The notes beneath the pieces were generated by a model that saw only the letters and a list, made by a program, of their open reading frames with translations, was not told where the DNA came from and ran no database searches. Below, piece by piece: positions 36,480 through 49,710 of a stretch of 64,000 nucleotides of DNA. The position numbers and the translations under genes are program-made. Every line of letters starts with the position of its first letter. The stretch's first letter is position 1. This DNA comes from Sipunculus nudus. Lineage: Eukaryota; Annelida; Sipuncula; Golfingiida; Sipunculidae. Location of the stretch: assembly GCA_026874595.1 (NCBI GenBank), contig CM049310.1, positions 82,051,056-82,115,055 on the forward strand, in the 5' to 3' direction.

Positions 36480-36960
36480 TTGGGGGCGATGGCGACTATG
36501 AGATTTTTTCCTATGTTTTGTTTCTCTCGGTTGCCGTATACAGTGGCGGTAGTAGATCTGTACGTTCGTCTTCAGCTATATCGTCACCTAGACTACATAA
36601 ACCATCACAGCCCCTTGAGTCTACCGGCCAAGATTTAAACGGCTCCGAGGAGCCTTAACGTACATTGTAGGCAATGAATAACATTAATTTCTAATTTTGA
36701 AAAGCCGCAAACAAATGTGATACGTAGAAGAAACAGAGGCCCAGTATCAGCCTTTGTTGGTGGTCAGTGAGTGCATTACCGCAAACATTCTAAACAAACA
36801 TTCAGGAAAAGGGCGAGGTGTATCTAACTGGTACGGCAGGCTCATTAGCATATTTAAATTGACCTGGTAAACAAAATTGCCCGGATGCCGGGGTAACCGA
36901 GCTTTCCAAGCGCACCGCCCGTGTTTCCCCTGACATTAAAGAGTTGTTGTTTTAGAATCT
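36480..36960. promoter_or_regulatory. Candidate enhancer: Oct, Sox and Fox-type sites
   Basis: A non-coding, non-repetitive block. CCTTTGTTGG (Sox-type), CATTAGCATATTTAAAT (reverse octamer) and GGTAAACAAAA plus AAACAAACATTC (Fox-type) fall within about 130 bp (36748-36875). Motif identity is from general knowledge. Function is inferred. Confidence 0.3.
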
Positions 36961-37624
36961 ACTTTCATCATGAATTCAGTAGCTGAAGAGAACATATAGG
37001 GAGTTATAGGAGATTGTATGCTTTTTCCAACAAGCAAGAACACGTATCTACCGGGACCTGTATTCTCGGCTGGTTATAATTGGTCGTGCCACTTACTTAA
37101 ACTAACCATTTATTCTGGTAATGTAAAATAAACCTGTAGGGTTATTGATAATTGACTCGAGCAGAGAACTTAATTTGATGAGTGACATTTCGTGTACACT
37201 ACACGTTTATATACAGTCGATAATCAGCTTGGATAACAAAATAACAGAAAATCGGAAACGATTTTTAGTAACTCATGAAGCGTTCACAAACATCGCACCC
37301 ACCTGATTATGAAATAAATGTGGCCATGAACAGAACAATCCCTCCATTCAGAGTTTAGATGTACCTTCAAGCAATTGCCTCTATACCATATTGTGCAGAA
37401 CATATGTACCAGGGCTCCCACCAACTCCTTGATTTCCTGTATTGTCATATATTTTCCTACGAAAACATTGTCTCTTATGTTGCTGTTAAATATTGAATAA
37501 TTAATGTTATTATTAAAAACTTTCATATCTTTTGTAGAACTGTACCTTTAAGTGTTGCAGTCATACAAGTTCAGTCAACTAAACCAGTAAACCAAACTTT
37601 TTAGTTGCTGCTTCGAAAGTAACC

Positions 37625-37824
37625 AGGAAAACCAGGGGTAGAGTACAGATCAAGGTCGGGAGATCTTGAGTTCGAATCTCAGCCCTCGGTTTCTCGGTGT
37701 TATGACCATGCAATGGGAACAATTACGCACCCAGGACCCGCAGGTGCAGTAGTCACCAGGACTGGCTAACGCTAGGATATAAAATGAGAGGAAGCGTGTG
37801 TCCGAAACCGGAATGGAATTCTGT

Positions 37825-37872
<48 letters not shown>

Positions 37873-37913
37873 GTAGTTTAGTTAACATTTAAAATATTGA
37901 GGCGGTTACCTCT
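37625..37913 (+). repeat. tRNA-derived SINE, copy 1
   Basis: The head has a box B-like GAGTTCGAATCTC. The body has GGATATAAAATGAGAGG and AAGCGTGTGTC, and the tail is GAGGCGGTTACCTC. An (AT)n tract (37829-37872) is inserted before the tail. It shares body and tail with 62908-63289, and the tail with 45381-45726. Confidence 0.7.
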
Positions 37914-39284
37914 ACCAAAGAAAATATTTTAAAAAGTAAACAAGAAAATCTTAATTGTGCAGCGAAAATTTATACATTTTTTCCTATATTGTTTTGCTGA
38001 AAATTCCTATATTTCTTCTTGAGCCTGGTGAAAGCCCTGATATAGATAATTAATGTTTGAATGTTGTGTTTATCTGCAGCATAACTTTTGAAGAATGCAG
38101 GTCATTCGAGTTAAAAATATGTACTGTGTTCATTTTATTTGATATTATTCCATCCATTTGTGATGTTATTATTTAATTTATGGCAAATGTGCTATTTTGA
38201 TATTATTTCACAATTACTGTCACATGTAAAAAATTGAGAGTCAACTGGGCCAAATGAAATTATTTTATTTATTTTATATTAGACGCTTACATATAAACTA
38301 TGACATAGTTTAAGCTATGATTAACATGAACGTCTGATCATACAACATATTATTGAACAACGATTATATAATAATAAACAAATTATCATAACGACTAAAC
38401 TATTGTTAGATTTTATTTTTGTATATTATTTGACATTTCCTTTATTTTCCTCTTTTTTCTGTCTGTTTATATACAAAATATAAAAAAAAAAACACCCTGA
38501 ACCAGAGGAGGCAGAGAAGTGACTCCTGTTCCAACATTAAAGCCAGCTATTCGATCATCTGCCTCATCTGTAGATTTATGTAATTTCTGACTTTCTTTAT
38601 GCGAACATAACAATGTTGTTTTTGTATAATTCTTTCTGGGAAAGGTTCTTATATATGCCTCTGTGATATATGACCTTGTTTATCAACAAGCTGCTTGTAA
38701 ATATGGTACACGTGCCCGTGTTGACAAACAGAGAAAAATGTAACTTTAAGTAGTTTGTTGCAATATGTGCAGAAGGTGAAAGGTCACTAGTAGAAAAACG
38801 CCATTTGCAAAATCGATTTCGTCTGAATTGTTGTCAGATTGTAAAATACATTTTGTTTATTATGGCGCCCCCCCCCCCCCCAACATGTCATGAACACACA
38901 CGTGCATATAAACAATACGAGCGGCCTGTGTACCGTGGGATAGGCGTGTTTTACCTATTTGTAAGATAGGTCCCAGGTATTATATTTTCTTAAACGTTCG
39001 ATAACGGAATAGGCCCCTTTAACCTTATACTTTATACATACACACATTACCCTTTTTTATATAACGAGCTACAAGGACTCGCTAAGGCGTTTTTTTAATT
39101 GGTTTGGGCATAAATCATAGAAAAAAAATTGCCTAACTGTTTGTAACTACAGTCGCATAGATTAGAAGTCCCAAAGTCATGCATAAAATCATTAAGGCAT
39201 TAGGAAATGGCGCCCTCTAGCGGGTTGTTTATTTACTAAATGCGTGTTTCCCCCGTAAGCTCAGGAAAATGTATAAGCATGTGG
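37914..39284. other. Intergenic, no gene seen
   Basis: AT-rich sequence with a C run at 38869-38881. No coding or RNA gene was recognised. Confidence 0.5.
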
Positions 39285-39650
39285 CTTTGTTGTGTGATGG
39301 GACCATCGAATCCAAGAACAGAGACTGGCCACTAAAGTGATTGGCTGGTGCAAAGTGTGATGTCATAGGAAACATTTAAAAAATCTAGCAATATATTTTT
39401 TTTATTCTTCCGTGAAAATTTCGGACTGCCAGCGTCAGAAATACTATGCTTCTGACAGTGGTCATGAGCCAATAAATTTTATATACAAATCACACAATTT
39501 CAAGTTTTTTTCGGGTGAACTAAGGAAAAAGAAATAAGTTTTTCTCCCAGGAATTGGGTCCAGTTCATGCAAAATCTTTATTAATGATTTTTTATCTGGA
39601 AATCCGTTATATGATAGTATTACGTTTATGATAGAATACATTTGCTTGAA
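39285..39650 (+). repeat. Dispersed repeat family A, copy 3
   Basis: It has GTGATTGGCTGGTGCAAAG, TTTCGGACTGCCAGCGTC, CTGACAGTGGTCATGAG and AGGAATTGGGTCCAGTTC, in the same order as 22830-23320. Confidence 0.65.
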
Positions 39651-40784
39651 CGTAAATACAGGTCTGAGGTGTGTATGTCAAATCATGTCAATCTCTACAT
39701 ATAAAAAAAACTATCTTTATTCCTCACATATTTATTGAATAAGCAATATACTAGTGGATTTAATTTAAGTAAACCCCAATTCATATATAAACAGGAGATC
39801 ATTTCGACAATATTCTCAATAGTAAACACGCACCTTTTTTTGTCTCCGCCTTGACAATATGTGTTCATTCCCATTCGTGTGTTTATGTGTTTGTGTGTGT
39901 GTGTTCGTCTTCGAATACCGAACGTGACGTACTTTTTGCCTGTAGCGGCCTACCTCGTGTCGTTGGGGAGGGGGGTAAAAGCAAAAGGGGGTAATATGAT
40001 CATATTACTCTCTTTGGTTAAAAGTACGGGCGTCCCAAAAATCGTATGTTCGATTTTTGTACAGTATTCCTCCATTCGTGTAGTCCACATGAGGAGAGGG
40101 TGTTGCATACAAAGGCCATGCAATTTCCAAACGCGTGTGCGAACATTTACACCACATAGCTGAAAGGTGGTGTCATGTAGAGTTGCACTAACAGTCTATA
40201 GAGAGAGAGAAAAAAAAAACAGAAATGCAATTTTACTGATGCATGTATGTATGCTCAAGAGTTATTCCGAGAACCGGAATTTTGACCGTTTATCCGAAAT
40301 AAAAAAATTAAAGAAATACAAAAAAGATAGTATAAACGATCGTCAAATTGGAAGCAAAGGTAAATAGATTAGTAGAGATAAGTAAGGAAGGGTTAATTAG
40401 TGCACTCGAGCAACAGTATTATAGGTTTAAAAAACCGGTTCTGCCTTTAAATAGGCTTCCCAGGCCGGAGTGTTTTATCAGGTCAAAGCCCTGTTGAAAT
40501 AACATAAACAATAATTTGTGAAATAATAGTTTGGTCCATAATCATGGTTCCGTGAGAGGGCCAAGTATAGAGTTCGACCATGAGCAGATTATGTGTTTAT
40601 GTGCGACTGTTACTGATTAATAATTGTAATTGACCTGATGTATTATTTTTTGTTGATTACCACAAAAAAGTACTATGAGATATGCATATTATTCCTCACA
40701 TATATTTAATGTTGGCGTTCAGAATTCATGATGGTAGCTTGGTTGCGTACAGTCAATTCCAATATGAAGTTGTGTGTACGTATG

Positions 40785-40985
40785 TGTGGGGCCTGGACGG
40801 TCGAGTGGAAAACGCTCATCTTTCTCGGCTGCGACCGGGGCACGTACTCCGGCGTGGCTATAAGAGTGGGTGGATGTTACTGAACCAATGTTGTTTTCTC
40901 CGGTTTCATTCACCTCCAAAAACCATAATCACCATCCGAACCATACAAAGTGCCTCGTATAAATTATTACAATTAGTTATACAAC
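40785..40985 (+). repeat. Possible tRNA-derived SINE, degenerate
   Basis: GGACGGTCGAGTGGAAAACG resembles a tRNA box A region, followed by a C/G-rich segment with a weak box B. It does not fold as an intact tRNA, and no second copy was found in the window. Confidence 0.3.
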
Positions 40986-41609
40986 CATGTAAAATAAATA
41001 AAATTCCGAGTTTATAAGTTTGATTTATTTCTTGATTTAAACATCTACTTCCTGATAATGATGGATGGATTATTTTAATTTTTATAAACTCATGTTTATT
41101 TATTGACTACCGCGGAAGATTAAAGATAATGCGATGGGATGCCATGGAAAATATGCAAGCAAATTATGCTTAGCGATGCTCGCGCCATCTGGTGTAAAAG
41201 ACTCTTACTAGGGCTGTGACGTTTTACTTATTCGTCAAAGTTTAATTGAATAAAATTGGCTTAAATATATATTTGTGGGATTATTCTGCACAGACGATCT
41301 CGATTTAATACAGAAAAGGCAAAAGTCGTGCATCTTACGACCTTGAAGATTAGGTCAAATTCAAAATGATATTTATCGGGTGCATTCCATGAACCTTTAT
41401 GTTACTCTGACCAGTTTCGAAAAAAAAAAAGAAATAAAAGGTAAAATAAAAAATGTCATCGAGGGTTTTGCAGACTAAATAAGAAAATAAAATGACCAAA
41501 ATATCAATATAGTCATATTAAATAACAGGTCGAATTATGCTACAACTTTGTTCCCGCTCCATCGAACTATTATGACATTAAGACAATTTTATCTTAGCCA
41601 TGTATCCGT

Positions 41610-41950
41610 TGCCAGAAAAAAAACGGATACCAGCCCAGCGATGATTGTCCAGAGCCAATGTTGTTACATTTCGTTTTGAATGACAGCTGCCCGGCCAAGC
41701 AACCCGCGTGCATAGACCAAAGGCTCAGACAGACAGGCCCAACCTCTCGCCGACACAGAGCTTTAATTGTGTCCTATATTAAAATATTGTGTGCAAAGAA
41801 ATCCGTGAAAACAACAACGCCGTCACAGGTCCTCCACGTTAGTACACAAGTTGTACACCAGGTGTCAGGAAAGTCAACAGACTTTTTGTTTTCACAAATA
41901 ATCTTGGCACCCCATGCTCGTGATAATTTTAGGACTGATAATTGAAAGAG
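41610..41950. other. Unassigned mixed-composition block
   Basis: GC-richer, non-repetitive DNA with TGACAGCTG (TALE-type) and CAGGTGTCAG motifs. A 95-codon ORF (41658-41945) has no recognisable family. It is possibly regulatory. Confidence 0.2.
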
Positions 41951-42049
41951 TGGATCCTGACTGAAAGACAACCGATCCAATAAGACCACCCTTGCGTGAA
42001 CCGAACGCATTCACATTGGTTATAACTGGCCAGGCCACGTGTGAACTAG

Positions 42050-42335
42050 ACATTGTGGGATGTTATCAAAAGGTGTGTTTGCATTCACCTGTTCGGCCCA
42101 TAAACCCAGGTTTATTTCGTGCATGAGTGGCTGTTAATTTGTGAATATTCCTTGATGACGGTACTGAATCTGGAGCGTGTGCAGGAACCACACAAAATAA
42201 TCGAATCGATTCTTCACTGGCCCATTCCTGAAATGCCCTCCAAATTTCATGAGATTCCGTTAATGATTGCATAAGTTATGCTGCAAATAAATACACACAA
42301 ACGGGGATGAACTCATACCCTCCTGGCAGATATGG
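42050..42335 (+). repeat. Dispersed repeat family E, copy 3
   Basis: It has CACCTGTTCGGCCCATAA, GAATATTCCTTGATGACG, CTGGCCCATTCC and CATACCCTCCTGGCAG. A short GACCACC-type fragment precedes it (41950-42010). Confidence 0.65.
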
Positions 42336-42515
42336 TATGTTCGGGCCGTGTCGAATGTTGCTGACGGGGGTCATAAAACTCGCTGAGATGCCGCTGATAA
42401 GCCCGGCGCTAATTGATACAGCGCGAAAGTCCCCCTTTCGGCGTGACGTCGGAATAGCTCATAAGTTCCCGGAGACCCCAAGCGTGAACGTTTTGTTACT
42501 CGCGGTAACGCGTAT

Positions 42516-42943
42516 ACTGTGGTTGCCTTTTTGTTCGCGAGGGTTTTAATTTCGCGATATTCGCGAATGGGAAATAATCACGAAAATGAAACCCTCGGGA
42601 ATAATTGGCCAATGGATTACGTCCTTCTTATTTAATGTAGCCAATATTTGTATGGGAAATGATTAGAACAATGAGAATTGTTATAATAAGTTACATCCAT
42701 GCAGGTATAGGGAAAACGTTCCCCTTAATTTGAACTTAACTACCTGTGCTTTGTGTTCGGGCCCATCGTTATATGAGAAAAATATCACAAACTCATGACT
42801 TAATCTCATTTTATAACACACATAGGTATGGCTTTACCAAATATTTGGGTTCTGGTGAAATCGCGAAAATGAAACCCTCGCGAAACATTAAAAATTGAAA
42901 AATCGCGAAATTTCAGCCTCGCGAATATGAAGCCAACCACAGT
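42516..42943. mobile_element. TIR element with TTCGCGA-rich ends
   Basis: The left end ACTGTGGTTG leads to TTCGCGAGGG. The right end is the inverse (CCTCGCGAATATGAAGCCAA, then CCACAGT). The inner flanks repeat ATTTCGCGA and GAAACCCTCG words. It has no ORF and no clear target duplication. Related fragments are at 45780-45880 and 32095-32520. Confidence 0.55.
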
Positions 42944-43839
42944 GTCCCATTTTTTGTTGCCCGTGACAGGAAGTGCAGGTGAATCCCCGTCGCATTGCAT
43001 TATGGTTATCCAGTGTCAAAACGATTTTAGACGTCTTTTTTATCTTAAGACTTAAGGAAAAATTCTCGAATTTGAGTAACTAACGTATATTTAACATTAT
43101 TTCATATTTATTTTGTTCAAAACATATTCTGAAAGTTGTCAAATTACGATGTCTATCGAGCGACAAGTCCGACGGCCGCCATATTGAAAATTGATGATAT
43201 CGATCGTCCTTCATTATAGGCAACATAAACTTAGAAAATGTCTTAAGGAATGAGAAATATTCACATTTTAAGTACAAAATGATAATAATTTAGATAGATA
43301 CCAATCTTTTTTGGAAATTTGGTATGGTTTATTGTCACAAGGAGTTTACAATATAAATAATTATTTAATCTAAATAATGGAACAATCGTAAGTTTGCACA
43401 ACCAATTTTTATTTTAAAAAAAACACACATCGTGTGGCATGCGAACGAGTGTGAAGCTGTCGTTGCTTATGACCCTTACCTATAGCTGGGCTGCGGTAAA
43501 CATGGGCGATAATACGAGAACAACGCCGTTATTGAAAAAGCGGGCGATGGCTCACTGTTATTCATTAAAATGAACGTCATCCGTACACGGGCGTCATACT
43601 ATTTAGTTATCGACGGAATACTATGATACAAGGCTAATTATTAATATTTGTCAGAAGTGTGAAAACGGATGCAAACTTTAAGAATTCCGAAGTTATTCAA
43701 GGAAAGTAAGGTTTACACTTTCTAGTCGTCCGTAATGTTTCAGGACAGAAGTTGATGTAGAGATCAAGAGATCAATCGATTCCTCAACACGAGACCTCCT
43801 AACGACCTCCATACTAACGGTATTCTGTCAGGTCAATCA

Positions 43840-44295
43840 AACGTATTCCAAATCTCATTATATTATCATATAACATAAAATATGAAAAAAATATGAAAAA
43901 AATATTGATATAAATTTTACATAAAATGAGCCCAATTCCTGGAGGAAAAACATTTTTCTATCTATTTTTCCACTAAAAACATGAGGTTGTGTGATTTGTT
44001 CAAAAACTATGGGCACATCTATGAGCACTGTCAAATCGGAAGTGACGTTCCACACTGGGAAATCCCCTGTGACTAAAAATTCTAGATCTCAGTAAAAGCA
44101 CAGTATTTCCGCCTATATCAGTCCCAAATTTTCAGCAGAGAATAACAACAACATGCATTACTAGATCTGAGTTGTTGATAAAATTCAGTCCATGATGTCA
44201 GACGTGTACCAGCCAATCAAATCAGGACAAAGTCTGGTGAAATCTTGGTGAAATCCTCCCATCACACAACAAACGCACGTGGAATATGTTAACTT
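43840..44295 (-). repeat. Dispersed repeat family A, copy 4
   Basis: Reverse orientation. Landmarks are CATGAGGTTGTGTGATTTG, GAGCACTGTCAAATCGG, ACTGGGAAATCCCCTGTG and CAGCCAATCAAATCAGG. Confidence 0.7.
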
Positions 44296-44391
44296 AACCT
44301 GTCAGCTTTGGAAAAGCCGGCCTTACTCCCTCCAAGTCAAGTTATGAGGAGACAGTGACGTTACACGACGAATCTTACCACAGACAATATG

Positions 44392-44394
<3 letters not shown>

Positions 44395-44463
<69 letters not shown>
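44395..44463. repeat. (TA)n microsatellite
   Basis: About 68 bp of uninterrupted TA. Confidence 0.95.
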
Positions 44464-44468
<5 letters not shown>

Positions 44469-44824
44469 TATCAAATTTATATGGGACATCATGTGTAGAA
44501 GTAAATATTCATGTGCATAAAAGCAATTGCCCTAGATGCACCATGCGTAACTGAGACGGCCATGGGCCTTACACAATTAAGGGAAGTCATATGCAGAGTG
44601 ACCCTCACCAGAATAGCATTTTTAAAGAAAAAAAATCAGGATTATGACCTGTTTAGGTTAGATAACTTACTGCGATGAAGATATTGTCTCAAAGTTACTT
44701 AATAAATTCTGTATTTGACGCAGTTTTCACAACGTATTTTCTTATCCCATCACGCTGGAACACAGCCGGCCTCTGATTGGTTCACTGCAGTAAACACTAC
44801 CGTAAGGAACTCATTACGGTAGTG

Positions 44825-45290
44825 TAAGTTTGCATTCACTTATTCGGCCCATATTCCCATGTTTGTTCTTGCCTAGGTGACTGTACATTTGTGAGTTTTC
44901 CTTGGTGACATTCCTGAACCCACCTCATATGCCGGATCCACACAGAAATCTAATCGAATAGTCATTGGCCCATTCCAGAAATGCCATGAAAATTTCATGA
45001 GATTTCGCTCATGATTGCGTGAATTATGATGTGAACAAACACACAGAAGCACATACATACACGATTTTGAATGAACGCAAACCATTCTGGCGGAGGCAAT
45101 AATTTGTAGTTTTATCTCAAAACACGGGTTTATTTTGGCCAAATATAAAAGTTTCATTTTCACTTGTTTGTTAAGTTTTTATTCTGTGTGAATGAGTCAG
45201 TGCAGTTCTTATCAGTGCAGTATTTATCTTAACTAGTATATTTGACCAAAGTTTATATCTTGCGCATGGGCAACGAAAAAGACGTGGTAA
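44825..45290 (+). repeat. Dispersed repeat family E, copy 4
   Basis: It has GCATTCACTTATTCGGCCC, GTGAGTTTTCCTTGGTGAC and CATTCTGGCGGAGGC, with a downstream TTGCGCATGGGCAAC that is one base off the palindrome of copy 1. Confidence 0.65.
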
Positions 45291-45380
45291 AATAAGGAAT
45301 GTTCTTAGTGAGGAAAATGGTTTTAGGTAAAGATAGAAATGTTTTTTTTATAAATACAATTGTACATTTTTTTTTGTTTC

Positions 45381-45726
45381 GAGGTAACCGCCTCCATTTA
45401 AATGCTAGCTTAACTACTGCTTGACAGGGCAGTATCACACTCTTACTCTCATCTTGTGTTATTCAGGCCCGGTGACTACTGCACTCGCGGGCTTTAGGTG
45501 TGTAATCGTCCCAATTGCTCATTCAAACCACTGAGGAACCCCCTAAAGGCACACTCATTTGTGAATGAAACACGGCCGTTTGACAAGGCCTTCCCATTAA
45601 GCCTGCTGATCGCTCACCCTGGTTTGGGACTCGACCGTAAAAATTTGGACCGTCGCGGCTTAGATTCAAACTCACGATCTTCCGGCTTTGAGTCGTGTGT
45701 TCTACCCCTGAACTACAGAAGTCGGT
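45381..45726 (-). repeat. tRNA-derived SINE, copy 2
   Basis: On the minus strand the head carries CAGGGGTAGAACACACGAC and a box B-like GAGTTTGAATCTA. It ends in GGAGGCGGTTACCTC (45381-45395 on the + strand). This is the longest copy. Confidence 0.7.
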
Positions 45727-46224
45727 TAATTAGATTGTAACATTGCAAACGAGGCTACAGTATAAATGACTGTTTAAGGGGATCTTATTTTAGTAAGTTT
45801 AATTTTCGCGATTATTTCTCCTGTCGCAAGTATGGCATATAATTGGAACCCTCGCGCACATAAAGCCAACTGCAGTATATTTTATCATACGCAGCGACAC
45901 AAGCTAAGAACACCCGTGACTCTGACATAGCTACACTTGAAAATATAATATTTATTGGCCATTTATGATCAGAGCCAAGGATCACGAGAGACGAAGGCAA
46001 TCAAGAATACGGGTCATGCTGGTGACTGCTTATCGCAGGTGACGTCACAGTCTAAGGGTCTGTTACAGTATTTCGTGAAGGAACTGATCCGAGTTCGATT
46101 ATGCTTTCGTGTCTTATATTTCAGGACTTTGCTAAATTAGCAGGTACATCTTAGCTCAGACAGGTATGTTAACTCTGACACCGTACTGCAGTAAATACAC
46201 ATACACATAATTATACAAACATGT

Positions 46225-46706
46225 TGTAACATTCTTGCCCTTTGACCTTGCCAGGGAGGGGCATCAACACTGATTGACAGTCGATATAGAGATGCCCCAG
46301 AGCCAATCACAGGCAGCTAAGGACTTTGCCCTCTGTCTCTCTGGGATAAAACCCCCTTGCCCTGGCGATTTTCTCCCTCTTGGATCATCGAGCAGTGGAG
46401 CCCTATGCCTGCCCTCTGTGGCAGGCAGAGGGTATATGGCTTCTTTTTCACCTTGGGGTTGGTTTTACGACAATGTCGGCTACCCAGGTGAAGAGCCACC
46501 CACAACCAAAGAGCAGTCCTTTTATCTAGTCTGGTAAGTACCTTTCTGTTCCATTTATAAGTTTAGATAATAATATGCAGTCCTGATTATTTGAAGGTTT
46601 AGGTTTTAAATTTTATTCCAGCAAAAGGTGTTATTTTATCTCTTTAAATTGTGTGAGTGCATGTTGCCCAAGCTCAATTTCCACCCAGAATAAATAAGCA
46701 GCTACA
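46225..46706 (+). repeat. 5' LTR
   Basis: 482 bp, TGTAACATTC...AAGCAGCTACA. It has a TATA-like GATAAAA at 46345-46351, a splice-donor consensus CTG|GTAAGT at 46533/46534 and AATAAA at 46689-46694. An 87-codon ORF (46274-46537) is repeated exactly in the other LTR. That identity is explained by LTR copying, so it is not evidence of a conserved protein. Confidence 0.93.
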
Positions 46707-46708
46707 TC

Positions 46709-46726
46709 TGGCGAGCGATGCTATTC
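46709..46726 (+). other. Candidate primer-binding site
   Basis: TGGCGAGCGATGCTATTC begins with the TGG expected to pair with a tRNA CCA end, two bases after the LTR. I could not assign the tRNA. Confidence 0.5.
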
Positions 46727-49259
46727 GGTTGTTACTAACAGCTAGGAGACGAATTCTGGTAAATAAATTGCTTATTTTGAGTTAATTCTGGGTTTTTTAG
46801 AATCAGATTATATATACTGAAGGGGCTTAGGTTGTAAAAATCTGCTAAATAAGTGATCTATTCAAATGAAAACATAGTAACAGCTTTAAAATGCCTGATT
46901 TTCATTTCTTAAGGAAATTCCTTTTATTTAGTGCACTCGTTTTGTGAACTAGAATAGAGGCTTTTTATAAATGTAGGCCCGTCTCTGTTTAAAGAACAAT
47001 GCGCATTATTTTATTTGGAAAGGTTAGTACTACTTTAGATTCCTATTGATAAACCATTATAGTAATTTGCCCTTCTTTGGCTATGAAGCGGTGTATACAT
47101 TATAAATCAGTGTATGCTTAAAAAAAATCAGATGCAAAATTCAAAACCATTGGTAGGTGTACAGTCATCCCACAATATTGAACCTTTATTTGTACAATTT
47201 ACAGTAAATACTACGGATATTGGGAATTTTCATTGTGGATAAACCAGTCATATTAGTTTTACATTCTTATAAAATAAGAGCCTTAATATCAATGTATTTC
47301 TAATTACTTCAGTCGTTAATTGAAATTAAATCCCACAGTGTTAAACTTGAATTGTGTGTTCCCACTAGGAGGTTATATATGAAAGAAAAAGAAAATAAAA
47401 AAAAAGTGTCCGATAATTATGTATATAAAATATGTGTAACTAAGATGTAAAAGCAAGAGAAATAAAACGTGCTATATGTACCATTAGGGGATGTGTAAAA
47501 ACTGTAACACGCATCTTCTTATTACATTGGGCATAAGTGTAATCCGCAAATATTTCATGCCCCCCATGCAAACAGCCAGGCAACTTGTGCCTGCAATCGT
47601 ATATATGTCATATTTTACTTATAATGAATGACCTTTTCCTTGCAAAATTAATCAGTTGATCAGATTTATGTATATAACAATTTTCAGGACTTGATCTAAA
47701 TTAGCTGGATTATACTGAAATAAGAGTAACAGCTCAACCTTTGATTATGCATAGCTGTCTCTTGAATAGAAGTAACATAGCTTCTCTTTTGTACATATGT
47801 ATAGATGCTGTAGAATGGAAAATATTTAAACTGTTATGTTATGCATGTACATATTGAATGAATACCACTGAACTGGTTATTGAGAATGTATTTTGATAGA
47901 AACATCAATTAAAGATCTTATTATTCCATCTGTATTGTCAGTTCAAAATATTTTATAAGCCTGATCTACATTCAAATGTTATTGTAAAACCCGATATTCA
48001 GTGATCTTTATGTTTAAACAAAATGGGTTTCTTGTGTAAAGAAATTTAGCCTACATGTTGGTTTTAAAACAAGGCTTTAAATCCTTAAATTACCGTACCT
48101 AGTGTTCTATTGTTTGGCGAATTTTAAATTACAGAAAGGGCACCACCTGGTAGATACATTTTAGTGTGTCATTCAAACAAACGGACCCGTTGGTCAAGTT
48201 TCATCTCCTGGTCACAAGTTATTGCATAATCCCATGCCCTGTAAACATCACCCTTGGGTTTCAAAGTTAGCTGTGTCTCACAGGGCCTGCTGGTAATCCC
48301 CTTATCTGACAGGTCAGATTAATAATCCAGGTGCATTCAGTGCCCCATATGGGGTTATATCATACTGAGTAGGATAAGTTGAGATTTGCTATCAACACTA
48401 AAACTCTGTCAAAGGAGCCCAGACAAGTTACCTAACACACCACAGTTATTTTGATACACCTGTTACCTGGTGTAATGTCATGTGAACCTTTGTCATGTGT
48501 CATGTACCTTATACCCATCCTGAAAATTTGTACCTTTAACATGCTTTCATGTGCTGGTAACCCACTTTAAATTATAATAATAATAAATAAATAAAACTAG
48601 AAAACTAATTTCACCAATAAAAATAACATTTAAATCAAATATTATTTAATAATTGGGCCTATCTTTCTGTTGGTCTCTCTTATATGTCCAACTGATATAA
48701 GCAGATACTTTTAAGGTGTTTAGCCCTTGCCTTTAGATAATCCTAATAACTTGTTACAATTAATAATGAATTATGATGTTAAAAATATAACAATAAAAAA
48801 AGATCAGTACTTAATAATCTAGATCAATCTTTTATATGAAAATTTAGTAATTCTCAGCGGATTACCTCTGAGGCATGCTCATATTTTATTTACACTTTGA
48901 CTAAATTCATTTGTTGATTTTGGATTTTGTATTTGCATTTAACTCTAACACAAATGTAGACTATTATCTCAAAGCAATTTAAACTGTTCATAAACATTTA
49001 ATTATTAATTACATTTGATTTATAAATTTCTTATTTTAAATTGAAACTGTTACAAACTTAGTTATTTCCAATGATAGTGAGTAACATTTATAACTCTACT
49101 TGATTAGACAAATTCAAAAGTAAATAGTATGATACTTATCCATTTAATTAAGGCAGTTTATTCTGCCTCATATACTGCTGGACTAGATATGCATGAGTAT
49201 TACTTTGAATTTCTCTGGTGAAATTAACTACCTATAGGCTAGATGTAACATGCCTGACA

Positions 49260-49710
49260 CACCTGGAAGGTTATTTATTGGTATCCTATTTGCCTAGATC
49301 TCAGTATCTGGCATAGTACCATTTATTCTGCCTCAACCTTGAGAGTTTTACTAGTCGCTTTTTAGGGTTCATATCCCGGCATAGTATGTGCTTTTCCTGG
49401 TTGAGTTTTTATTTAGTTTAGCATATAAGGGCATAAAATATATACCAGTTGCCTTGGGTGATACCCGGCATGGTTGTCCCTTCTTATGCAGTGTTTTGTT
49501 GCTGGCAAAGTTCCCAGTCGCTTTTTAAGGAGATGTTCTCCGGCATGGAAACAATTTTTGCCTAGTGATTTTGTGTCTGACATGGCTGCATGTCTGCCTT
49601 GTGGGTTTTGCGTATCGCCTAGAGAGTTCTCGATTGTGGCAGGGTACCACCTTTCACCTAGAGTATTTTGTATCTGGTATGGTGGCGCCACTTGCATACG
49701 ATTGTACCTG
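49260..49710 (+). repeat. Degenerate short tandem repeat inside the LTR element
   Basis: Loosely repeated words such as TGCCTAGnG, TTTTGTATCTGGCATGGT and AGTCGCTTTTTA recur roughly every 50-60 bp. No coding frame is preserved across them. Confidence 0.45.

Noticed and set aside
46274-46537. 87-codon ORF repeated exactly at 52206-52469 as a conserved protein
   Set aside because: It lies wholly inside the LTRs, and its identity follows from LTR replication, not selection.
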